A stretch of 7,058 nucleotides of DNA from an uncultured Collinsella sp. Its GTDB lineage: Bacteria > Actinomycetota > Coriobacteriia > Coriobacteriales > Coriobacteriaceae. Of this stretch, positions 1 through 5,737 are shown one piece after another. Numbering within the stretch: the stretch's first letter is position 1; every line of letters begins with the position of its first letter. Location of the stretch: contig UQNU01000074.1 in assembly GCA_900542555.1 (NCBI GenBank), positions 1-7,058 of the forward strand, in the 5' to 3' direction. A program made the translations under genes and the position numbers. The notes under the pieces are model-generated. The model was not told the origin of the DNA, did not search any database, and saw only the letters and a program-made list of their open reading frames with translations.

Positions 1-40
1 TCTAGCTTCGTCGGCAGCGTCAGATGTGTATAAGAGACAG
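1..40 (+). other. Illumina Nextera adapter remnant (library artefact)
   Basis: Bases 8-40 match the Nextera read-1 transposase adapter exactly. They end in the 19-base Tn5 mosaic end AGATGTGTATAAGAGACAG at 22-40. In the library construct the i5 index sits directly before this adapter, and bases 1-7 (TCTAGCT) equal the last seven bases of the Nextera XT v2 S515 index as I remember it. The segment is therefore synthetic, not a biological transposon end. Genomic sequence starts at about base 41, and the window's left edge is a library fragment end. Confidence 0.97.
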
Positions 41-651
41 ACCGCGTACTGTTCGTGGACAGCGAGGGCAACGAGATCGACGGTGACTACATCCTGGCTA
101 TCTGCGGTTCTGACCTTGCCGCTCGCGGCAAGCTCGCCAACTCCGAGATCGTCTCGACCGTCATGTGCAACCTGGGCTTCTCCATCGCTATGAAGGAGCA
201 GGGCTTCGAGATGGTTCAGACCGCCGTGGGCGACCGCTACGTTCTGGAGCGCATGCTCGCGGACGGCGCCGTTATCGGCGGCGAGCAGTCCGGCCACATC
301 ATCTTCCTGGAGCACAACACCACCGGTGACGGCCTGGTGACGGCCCTGCAGCTTCTGGCCGTGCTCAAGCGCACCGGCCGCACCCTCACCGATCTTTCCG
401 GCATCATGAAGAAGTACCCGCAGGTGCTCGTCAACGTGCATTCCGACAACAAGGCCGGCTTGGACGATTGCCAGCCCATCTGGGATGCCGTCGCTGCTGC
501 CGAGAAGGAGCTTGATGGCCGCGGCCGCATTCTGGTGCGCCCGAGCGGTACCGAGCCGCTGGTCCGTGTGATGGCCGAGGCTGAGACGCATGAGCTGACC
601 CAGCGCGTTGTTGACGACATCGTCGAGGTTGTCAAGCGCGAACTTCCCTAA
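41..651 (+). CDS. glmM: Phosphoglucosamine mutase GlmM, C-terminal part (5' truncated)
   Basis: GlmM converts glucosamine-6-phosphate to glucosamine-1-phosphate in the cytoplasm, the step that leads to UDP-GlcNAc and peptidoglycan. The reading frame is open from the adapter junction (first whole codon at 43, Arg) to TAA at 649-651, giving about 203 codons of the usual 450 or so. It begins at what looks like the end of the metal-binding DxDxDR loop (RVLFVDSEGNEIDGD). The catalytic serine domain and most of the metal loop are therefore missing. The sugar-binding loop GGEQSGH is at 277-297, and the phosphate-binding loop RPSGTEP of domain 4 is at 538-558. Both are hallmarks of the alpha-D-phosphohexomutase family, and the spacing suits GlmM better than phosphomannomutase. 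The GTG at 55 lies inside a conserved stretch and is not a real start. The truncation is a contig edge, not a pseudogene. Codons are strongly GC3-biased, as in a well expressed housekeeping gene. Confidence 0.93.
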
Positions 652-722
652 TGGCCAAAAACGGGTGCCAAGTGGTAAACTAACAAGGTTATTTTGATTG
701 ATTGGTATGTCCGAGGGGGAGC

Positions 723-1220
723 ATGTTCACTAAAGTCCTAAGGTCTTTTGGTATGCGTGGTCGAGTCCTTACGCTGGATGCTCCCATCTCGGGCGATGTC
801 ATTCCGCTTTCCGAGGTAAACGACCAGACGTTTGCCACCGGCCTTTTGGGCCAGGGCGTGGCGATTCGGCCCACCGGAACGCGTGTGATTGCACCGGTTG
901 ATGCCAAGGTCGAGGCCATTTTTCCCACGGGACACGCCGTTGCGCTTAACACGGTCGATGGCTTGGACGTGCTCATCCACGTTGGTTTGGACACTGTTCA
1001 GCTCGAGGGCAAGCACTTTACCGTACATGCGCAAGTGGGTGACATCGTCCATAAGGGTGATGTACTCATTGAGTTCGATCGCGAGGCAATTGCTGCCAAG
1101 GGCTACGATGTGACGGTTCCCATCTTGGTGTGCAACTCCGTTGAGTTCTCAAGCATCAAGGGCTCCGTTGGCGTGCATGTCGAAGAGATGGACCAACTCA
1201 TCGTTGCTCGCGAGCGCTAG
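723..1220 (+). CDS. PTS glucose-family EIIA component (stand-alone, crr-like)
   Basis: This 165-residue cytoplasmic phosphocarrier takes phosphate from HPr and passes it to the IIB domain of a glucose- or GlcNAc-type PTS permease. The whole protein is one PTS_EIIA_1 domain. The two active-site histidines are visible: His71 in PTGHAVAL and His86 in LIHVGLDT, with His86 matching the phosphorylated His90 of E. coli IIA-Glc. The IAPVDAKV strand and the GDIVHKGDVL turn are also typical. The length is close to the 169 residues of E. coli Crr, and no IIB or IIC domain is attached. The ATG at 723 is chosen because a strong AGGGGG ribosome site (714-719) precedes it. The TTG at 702 would put that site inside the gene. 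It starts 71 bases after glmM with no clear terminator between them, so co-transcription is possible. It could serve glucose, GlcNAc or another sugar, and the sequence does not decide which. Confidence 0.93.
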   Translation: MFTKVLRSFGMRGRVLTLDAPISGDVIPLSEVNDQTFATGLLGQGVAIRPTGTRVIAPVDAKVEAIFPTGHAVALNTVDGLDVLIHVGLDTVQLEGKHFTVHAQVGDIVHKGDVLIEFDREAIAAKGYDVTVPILVCNSVEFSSIKGSVGVHVEEMDQLIVARER

Positions 1221-1242
1221 CAAGTGCACGTGGCCATTAGCC

Positions 1243-1248
1243 TACAAT
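1243..1248 (+). promoter_or_regulatory. Possible -10 element for nagB
   Basis: TACAAT matches five of six bases of the sigma-70 -10 consensus. It stands 23 bases after the EIIA stop codon. No good -35 hexamer is found 16-18 bases upstream, so activator dependence or a false match is possible. If it is used, transcription would begin near 1255 and nagB would carry a leader of about 240 bases. Confidence 0.3.
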
Positions 1249-1260
1249 TCAAACACGTTT

Positions 1261-1294
1261 ACGGAGGGCGCCCTTGAAAGAGGACGCCCTCCGT
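1261..1294 (+). promoter_or_regulatory. Perfect 10-bp hairpin between the EIIA gene and nagB
   Basis: ACGGAGGGCG (1261-1270) pairs exactly with CGCCCTCCGT (1285-1294). Three more pairs can form inside the 14-base loop after one mismatch. No T-run follows on either strand, so it is not a textbook intrinsic terminator. It may be a U-less terminator for the EIIA gene, or the first element of a structured nagB leader. Confidence 0.5.
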
Positions 1295-1491
1295 GGCAAG
1301 ATGGGATTTGTCCGAGGCTAAACAGCTTTGGGTCACCGTGGACGGGCAGGGGCCTCGACGCGGTTAGACACGAGACACATACATTACGCGACCTCGCCCT
1401 GGTGGCCGCACACGTTGGTTGCGGCCGACGCGGGCCGCGGGCAAGTGCTTATAAGGGAGCCTTGCCTCTCTTGTACGAGAAAGGACGCGTA
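1295..1491 (+). promoter_or_regulatory. Structured 5' leader of nagB (candidate cis-acting RNA)
   Basis: This stretch between the first hairpin and the nagB start has no supported gene. It holds a chain of possible stems. CGAGGC (1313-1318) pairs with GCCTCG (1352-1357). GGCCGCA (1404-1410) pairs with TGCGGCC (1420-1426) around a 9-base loop. GGCAAG (1440-1445) pairs with CTTGCC (1461-1466), with GCT/AGC added inside after a one-base bulge. TCTC (1467-1470) pairs with GAGA (1477-1480), which touches the ribosome site AAAGGA (1480-1485). A weaker pairing of 1465-1470 with 1477-1484 would compete with the third stem and cover the ribosome site. I do not recognise a known riboswitch, T-box or glmS ribozyme core here. 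Confidence 0.4.
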
Positions 1492-2220
1492 ATGAAGATC
1501 ATTAAAGCTAAAGACTACGAGGATATGAGCCGCAAGGCCGCCAATATCATCTCGGCCCAGGTTATCCTCAAGCCCGACTGTGTGCTGGGTCTTGCCACCG
1601 GCTCCACCCCGATCGGTGCCTACAAGCAGCTCGCTGCTTGGTACAAGAAGGGCGACGTCGACTTTGCCGAGGTCAGCACCTACAACCTGGACGAGTATCG
1701 CGGCCTTTCGCACGACGATCCCCAGAGCTATCACTACTTCATGCGTGAGAACTTCTTCGATCACATCAACATCGACCTGAACAACACGCATGTGCCCGAC
1801 GGTTCCAACCCCGACGCCGCCGCTGCCTGCTCTGAGTACGACAAGATTGTCGCCGACGCCGGTTACCCGGATCTGCAGCTGCTCGGCATTGGCAACAACG
1901 GCCACATCGGCTTCAACGAGCCCGATGACCACTTCTCCAAGGGTACGCACTGCGTCGACCTTACCGAGAGCACCATTCAGGCCAACAGCCGCCTGTTCGA
2001 CAGCATCGACGATGTTCCCCGTCAGGCCTACACCATGGGTACCCAGACCATCATGTATGCCCGCATGATCCTGGTTGTCGCTAACGGCGAGGCCAAGGCT
2101 CAGGCCGTGCACGATATGTGCTATGGTCCGGTTACGCCCAAGTGCCCGGCTTCGATCCTGCAGCTGCACACCAACTGCGTTGTCGTTGCCGACGAGGCCG
2201 CCCTTTCGCTCTGCGAGTAG
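1492..2220 (+). CDS. nagB: Glucosamine-6-phosphate deaminase NagB
   Basis: NagB converts glucosamine-6-phosphate to fructose-6-phosphate and ammonia in the cytoplasm, linking amino-sugar breakdown to glycolysis. The 242-residue protein has the length of the short Gram-positive NagB type and lacks the extra C-terminal segment of the 266-residue E. coli enzyme. Visible motifs are the phosphate-binding loop GLATGSTP (33-40), NLDEY with catalytic-type Asp67 (65-69), and LGIGNNGHIGFNEP (131-144) with His138 and Glu143. Asn136 stands where E. coli has Asp141, as I recall for Bacillus NagB. The ATG at 1492 is chosen because AAAGGA lies seven bases upstream and family homology begins at MKIIKAKDYE. 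The frame is open back to 1141, but that part overlaps the EIIA gene and is not protein-like. The gene has an intrinsic terminator directly downstream and a long leader upstream. Codon use is strongly biased, suggesting high expression. Identification is secure. Confidence 0.97.
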   Translation: MKIIKAKDYEDMSRKAANIISAQVILKPDCVLGLATGSTPIGAYKQLAAWYKKGDVDFAEVSTYNLDEYRGLSHDDPQSYHYFMRENFFDHINIDLNNTHVPDGSNPDAAAACSEYDKIVADAGYPDLQLLGIGNNGHIGFNEPDDHFSKGTHCVDLTESTIQANSRLFDSIDDVPRQAYTMGTQTIMYARMILVVANGEAKAQAVHDMCYGPVTPKCPASILQLHTNCVVVADEAALSLCE

Positions 2221-2252
2221 CGCGAATCCTGCAGCTCGACATAGCCTTGCCT

Positions 2253-2280
2253 AAGGCCTCCGCTTTGCGGGGGCCTTTTT
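2253..2280 (+). terminator. Intrinsic terminator of nagB
   Basis: AAGGCCTCCGC (2253-2263) pairs with GCGGGGGCCTT (2267-2277). This gives an 11-bp stem with one wobble pair, a TTT loop, and a T-run at 2276-2280. It begins 33 bases after the nagB stop and is a textbook Rho-independent terminator. Confidence 0.93.
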
Positions 2281-2298
2281 GCTATCCCTTTTTGCCCA

Positions 2299-2328
2299 CT
2301 TGACCAAAAACTTGCCGCAAGCTTGACG
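2299..2328 (+). repeat. Three CTTGMCS heptads spaced 12 and 11 bases
   Basis: CTTGACC (2299), CTTGCCG (2311) and CTTGACG (2322) are direct repeats separated by gaps of five and four bases. This places them on one face of the helix. SARP-family activators typically bind heptameric direct repeats at about 11-base spacing, and the next gene encodes a protein with a SARP-type DNA-binding domain. Use as an operator is an inference. Confidence 0.45.
2305..2318 (+). repeat. 14-base direct repeat, copy 1
   Basis: CAAAAACTTGCCGC is found here and again, identically, at 2551-2564. The copies are 246 bases apart in the same intergenic region, one just after the nagB terminator and one about 105 bases before the regulator start. 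A 14-base exact repeat within under 400 bases is unlikely by chance. Confidence 0.7.
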
Positions 2329-2475
2329 AATGCCGGATGTCCAACAGCTTGATTCATTCTTTACCAGATTCTATGCAAAAATGCCACTAAAAGGTCGTAG
2401 ACGGTAGCGGGTGCTAGGCGAGTTGAATGACATGGCTGAACCTTGTTCATCTGCGTTACACTGCCGCTTAGATGG

Positions 2476-2491
2476 GACAAGCTGACAAGCT
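2476..2491 (+). repeat. Tandem 8-base repeat GACAAGCT
   Basis: GACAAGCT occurs twice head to tail (2476-2483 and 2484-2491). On the other strand it reads AGCTTGTC, so it contains the same CTTG core as the heptads elsewhere in this intergenic region, in the opposite orientation. Confidence 0.5.
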
Positions 2492-2509
2492 CATTTACCT
2501 GCTTAAAGA

Positions 2510-2539
2510 CCGATTAGTCGGGGGATTAATAACAATCGG
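2510..2539. repeat. Inverted repeat CCGATT / AATCGG
   Basis: CCGATT (2510-2515) and AATCGG (2534-2539) form perfect 6-base arms around an 18-base spacer. The spacer contains TTAG and TTAAT, which leaves room for an operator or a weak hairpin. No T-run follows. Confidence 0.35.
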
Positions 2540-2550
2540 CCCTCGCTGTA

Positions 2551-2570
2551 CAAAAACTTGCCGCTTGCGT
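2551..2570 (+). repeat. 14-base direct repeat, copy 2, with abutting CTTG heptad
   Basis: CAAAAACTTGCCGC (2551-2564) repeats the copy at 2305. Its CTTGCCG (2557-2563) is followed without a gap by CTTGCGT (2564-2570). The site is about 100 bases upstream of the regulator's start codon, a plausible distance for an activator or autoregulatory site. Confidence 0.6.
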
Positions 2571-2619
2571 ACCAAAAGACAACCTAAAACACAAGGTCGC
2601 TCTATTCATAGCGCGGCTT

Positions 2620-2648
2620 GTATGGTCTTGCGGCTACAGTGTCCATAC
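2620..2648. promoter_or_regulatory. Inverted repeat GTATGG / CCATAC just before the regulator start
   Basis: GTATGG (2620-2625) and CCATAC (2643-2648) are perfect 6-base arms 17 bases apart, ending 20 bases before the ATG at 2669. The position suits an operator over the promoter or a hairpin in the 5' leader. A further CTTG heptad, CTTGCGG (2627-2633), lies inside the spacer. Confidence 0.4.
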
Positions 2649-2668
2649 GGTCGAGTTGAGGAGCGGGC

Positions 2669-5668
2669 ATGGTAAATGATTTGAGCGGTATAGACGACCT
2701 CGAGCTGATGCCGCTGGGCGGAGGCTATATGGTGCGACGCGAACGCTTGATGAATGAGCTTATCGCCAAGGGCCGAAAGGCCGGCATCGTGGTTCTTTAT
2801 GCACCCGACGGGTTTGGGAAGACCTCGGTGCTGCTGCAGTACACCCATGAGGTTAAATGCGACCCGACGCGAGGCCCCGTGCGGATTATCGAGGCCGATC
2901 GCGCCACTGGGCGCGAGGTGTTTATGCAGCTCGAGGTGGTTACCGAAGAACTCAAAGACAAACCGCACTCCCTTATCGCGATTGATAATGTGCCAAACCT
3001 CGATCAGCACGATACCGAAGACCTCATCGACAGGATTCGCGGCCTGCGCGCTATGGGGGTAGGGGTCTTTATCTCCTGCCGTCCTTCAAATCGTCAGCTG
3101 ATTCATGGGCTGGGCGATTCGGTTAAGATCAATGCGCAGATGCTCAAGGTGCATGCCTATGAGTATTCGGCGTGGGCATCGGCGTTTTCGATCAGCACAT
3201 CGCTCGACTTTTATCAGCTCACGCAGGGCGTGCCCGAGCTCGTTTCGGCATTGCAGACGGGTCTGTATGGCCAAGGTGACGTAGCCGGTCTGCTCGAAAA
3301 CGAGATTGTCAACGTATATGGCGCGGCACTTGTCGATCTGGCTTCGCTCGACAATAATGCGCTGTTTTGCGTGGCATGCCTCATGGTTTTGATGGGCGAG
3401 GGTAATATCGCAGAACTCGAGGCTTGTGGGGTAAGGCTGTCGATGGTCGACCAGTCCTACTTTGTACGCGACTACCCGATCTTTGGCTTGGATCCCGCCG
3501 AGCGGAGTTTTACGTGTCTGGGCACGGAGGATAACGGACGCTTGCGTTTGCGTAAGTTGGTGGCCGAGGTTCGCCCCGAACTTGTTCCGAGGGCGGCGCG
3601 GATTTTGCTTAAGGCGGGCCGATGCGATGCGGCGATGGGCCTGGCGGACGCCTTTTTGGACCGTGAAGCGGTCCTTGAACTTGCTGGGCAGTATGGGGTC
3701 GATCTGGCTCTGACGGGGCACGGGGCCGATATCTGCCGAGCGGCGCTGGGCACGATCGATGCCGACGATCCGGCACCAGAGCCAACGCCTGCCGAGGCGC
3801 TCGGCGTATATCTGGCAGCGGTCAGCGTGTCCAATACAAAGCTCGCTCGCTATATGGCATCGGTCATCGAGCGCGGGGGCGAACGGGCGGCCTGCGAAAT
3901 AGACCCTGTTTCATGGAGGGTGGCCCAGGCACTGACGGCTGTTTGCTATGGGGACAACGGACTTGGGCTTCCTACGAACCTGGCCGTGCCAGAAATCGAG
4001 ACATCTCATACCGCACTCGATATGTTGTCTGCGCATATCGAGGTCAAGCGCTGCCTGACCGAGCGGGGAGATGACGGCGGCGTTCTACAGCAGCTCAAAA
4101 CGAGCAAGGCCTACGACTGCGAGCTCGATATCGCGGGGATTGTTATACGGGCCGATAGCATGCTGGTGGAGCTCTTTGACGGGTCGTTTGCGGGAACCGA
4201 CGAGCGCGACGACGAGATGACGGTGGTGCGGGAGGCGCTCGACATACGTGGGCTTAAGGCGATGGCTATCTGGGTGCGCATGGTGCTGGCGGCACGGCGG
4301 CTCCTTTCCGGCTTGCCGGTAACCGACGACGCGGCGTTCAACGAGCTCGATCGTTTTGCCGTGCGCATGCGCGACAACCAGATTCAGCTGTTTGGCCTGT
4401 TGCTAGAAGGCTGGCAGTCGCTGGCAGAGGGACGGCCGGTTAATGCAAAGTTCCGTGCGGTCCAAGTGCTCAAACTTGCCGAGGAGTCGATTGCGTACAT
4501 GCGCGATAACGCATTGTTGCTGGAGCGCGCGGCATATCTGCGTAACACCTCGATGGTTTCGGTGCGCGAGGAAGCGGAGTTGCTCGATATAAGCCAGACG
4601 CAGGTTGGTGGAGCAGAAGCCTGGATGGTGGCGCTGCATTTGGCCTGTGCGGGCCGAGACAGCGACCTTGCGGCCTGGATGTCCATGAATCGTGCGGGGA
4701 TTCTAGAGCCATCGTATCGTCTCTTTGCGCGCCTTGCCATGCATTGTCTGGGCGAGCCGGCGGGCAGGATACGCAAGAAGCTTCCCGTGCGCGAGCTGTC
4801 GCGGTACTCGCTGCGCGACGATTTGGAAGGGGAGGGCGAGCGCCTGTTCCAGGCTGGCGAGGTTGAAGCCGTTGATACCATCGACCATATCGAGATTCGC
4901 ATGTTTGGTGCGTTTCGCGCCGAGCGCGACGGGTTTCCCATCACGGACAAAATGTGGCGCCGCAAGAAGGCGGCGACGCTTGCCGAGCGGCTTGCGCTGG
5001 GCATGGATGCGCTCGTCGATCGTGAGACGCTGGCCATGGAGCTGTGGCCCCATGCCGAGTTCAATAGCGCCCGCAATAACCTGTACTCGACGATATCGCG
5101 CTTGCGGTCGGCTTTGGGGCCAACGCCGGATGGCAAGTCGTGTGTGCTCATCCAAAATGAATGCATCGGACTCAATGGCGACTACGTCAAGACCGATGTA
5201 CGGCTGTTTGACCAGATAAGCCGCGAGGTTTTGGGAAATCGCACGGGTGCGCGCGGACCCCATTTAGTTGAGCTGTGCCTTAAGATTGAGCAGCTTTATG
5301 CCGGACCGCTGTATGTTCCCAATGGCTGTAATCCCACCTACTTTTTGCGTATGCGACGCATTATGCAGTCAAAGTACATCGATTGCATGATTAAGGGAGC
5401 AAATGCCGCTCTAGAAGAAAACGATCTGCAGTCGGCGATTTGGCTGGCAGAGTCGGGGCTTCGGCAGGAAACGTCGCGCGAGGATATGGTGCGCTGCGCC
5501 ATGCGTGTCTACAGTGCGGCGGGGCGGCGGCGCGATATCGTCGAGCTATACAGCGGGCATATGCACCATCTGAGGGAGCAGGTCAATGGCGTGCCCGAGC
5601 CCGAGACGCGGCGTCTATACGAGCGCTTGGTGGAGGGGCGGCTCAATCGCGTGCTGGTCGAGCGATAA
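2669..5668 (+). CDS. Large MalT-like ATPase regulator with C-terminal SARP/BTAD module
   Basis: A cytoplasmic transcriptional regulator of 999 residues. The N-terminus resembles MalT/LAL STAND ATPases: VRRERLMNEL (22-31), Walker A APDGFGKTS (45-53), Walker B SLIAIDN with Asp106 (101-107), then VFISCRPS (133-140), like the sensor strand ending in SR in MalT. Residues 200-735 have no motif I can name and look largely helical, as expected of a TPR-like sensor arm. From about 741 a winged helix of the OmpR/SARP kind begins (EIRMFGAFRA, then WRRKKAATLAERLAL, and RNNLYSTISRLRSALG as the recognition region). A BTAD-like helical repeat follows (about 866-990, ending VPEPETRRLYERL). In AfsR-type SARPs the DNA-binding and BTAD parts come first, so the order is reversed here, as in MalT. 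GAGGAG at 2658-2663, five bases before the ATG, fixes the start. Codon use is less biased than in nagB, suggesting low expression. Signal and targets are unknown. No transmembrane segment is seen. Confidence 0.85.
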   Translation: MVNDLSGIDDLELMPLGGGYMVRRERLMNELIAKGRKAGIVVLYAPDGFGKTSVLLQYTHEVKCDPTRGPVRIIEADRATGREVFMQLEVVTEELKDKPHSLIAIDNVPNLDQHDTEDLIDRIRGLRAMGVGVFISCRPSNRQLIHGLGDSVKINAQMLKVHAYEYSAWASAFSISTSLDFYQLTQGVPELVSALQTGLYGQGDVAGLLENEIVNVYGAALVDLASLDNNALFCVACLMVLMGEGNIAELEACGVRLSMVDQSYFVRDYPIFGLDPAERSFTCLGTEDNGRLRLRKLVAEVRPELVPRAARILLKAGRCDAAMGLADAFLDREAVLELAGQYGVDLALTGHGADICRAALGTIDADDPAPEPTPAEALGVYLAAVSVSNTKLARYMASVIERGGERAACEIDPVSWRVAQALTAVCYGDNGLGLPTNLAVPEIETSHTALDMLSAHIEVKRCLTERGDDGGVLQQLKTSKAYDCELDIAGIVIRADSMLVELFDGSFAGTDERDDEMTVVREALDIRGLKAMAIWVRMVLAARRLLSGLPVTDDAAFNELDRFAVRMRDNQIQLFGLLLEGWQSLAEGRPVNAKFRAVQVLKLAEESIAYMRDNALLLERAAYLRNTSMVSVREEAELLDISQTQVGGAEAWMVALHLACAGRDSDLAAWMSMNRAGILEPSYRLFARLAMHCLGEPAGRIRKKLPVRELSRYSLRDDLEGEGERLFQAGEVEAVDTIDHIEIRMFGAFRAERDGFPITDKMWRRKKAATLAERLALGMDALVDRETLAMELWPHAEFNSARNNLYSTISRLRSALGPTPDGKSCVLIQNECIGLNGDYVKTDVRLFDQISREVLGNRTGARGPHLVELCLKIEQLYAGPLYVPNGCNPTYFLRMRRIMQSKYIDCMIKGANAALEENDLQSAIWLAESGLRQETSREDMVRCAMRVYSAAGRRRDIVELYSGHMHHLREQVNGVPEPETRRLYERLVEGRLNRVLVER

Positions 5669-5700
5669 AAAACGGGCACCCGAAGTACTTGGGCACCCGT
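5667..5700 (-). terminator. Terminator for yhbY, overlapping the end of the regulator gene
   Basis: The hairpin spans 5672-5700: ACGGG pairs with CCCGT at the base, then a 2x2 internal loop, then CCCGA with TTGGG (one wobble). Read on the minus strand it is followed by six T's (A's at 5667-5672), which suits termination of yhbY coming from the right. The A-run includes two bases of the regulator's TAA stop. No T-run follows on the plus strand, but the hairpin probably also helps end the regulator transcript. Confidence 0.75.
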
Positions 5701-5737
5701 AAGCTTGCTAAGTGTTGGCTCGCCGAATCATTGGCTC

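Larger units (their letters stand above)
2281..2668 (+). promoter_or_regulatory. 388-base intergenic region with repeats, upstream of the large regulator
   Basis: No convincing gene lies here. The only open frame (2472-2675) lacks a ribosome site and resembles nothing I know. The stretch is less GC-rich than the coding DNA around it and contains the repeated CTTG heptads, a 14-base direct repeat, a tandem GACAAGCT pair and two inverted repeats listed separately. It must carry the regulator's promoter, because nagB ends in a strong terminator. I could not single out a convincing -35/-10 pair; TACACT at 2457-2462 is a possible -10 without a good -35. Confidence 0.6.

Noticed and set aside
22..40. 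Tn5/IS50 mosaic end suggesting a mobile element
   Set aside because: It is the hyperactive mosaic end embedded in the full Nextera adapter, preceded by index bases. It is synthetic.
1141..1491. N-terminal extension of nagB (frame open from 1141)
   Set aside because: It overlaps the EIIA gene, its translation is not family-like, and a good ribosome site with homology begins at 1492.
1295..1491. glmS ribozyme, T-box or tRNA in the nagB leader
   Set aside because: I found no glmS core, no T-box sequence and no tRNA-like cloverleaf with a T-loop motif, only unassigned stems.
1384..2169. 261-codon open frame on the minus strand opposite nagB
   Set aside because: Antisense shadow of a strongly GC3-biased gene; its valine- and glycine-rich translation resembles no protein family.
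2281..2668. CRISPR array or insertion-sequence remnant in the repeat-bearing intergenic region
   Set aside because: The repeats are short and irregularly spaced without uniform spacers, and no transposase fragment or paired terminal repeats are visible.
2472..2675. 67-codon open frame before the large regulator
   Set aside because: No ribosome site, a basic low-information translation, overlap with the regulator start, and repeats running through it.
4384..5175. 263-codon minus-strand open frame inside the regulator gene
   Set aside because: Ser/Arg-rich antisense shadow; the plus-strand frame carries clear domains.
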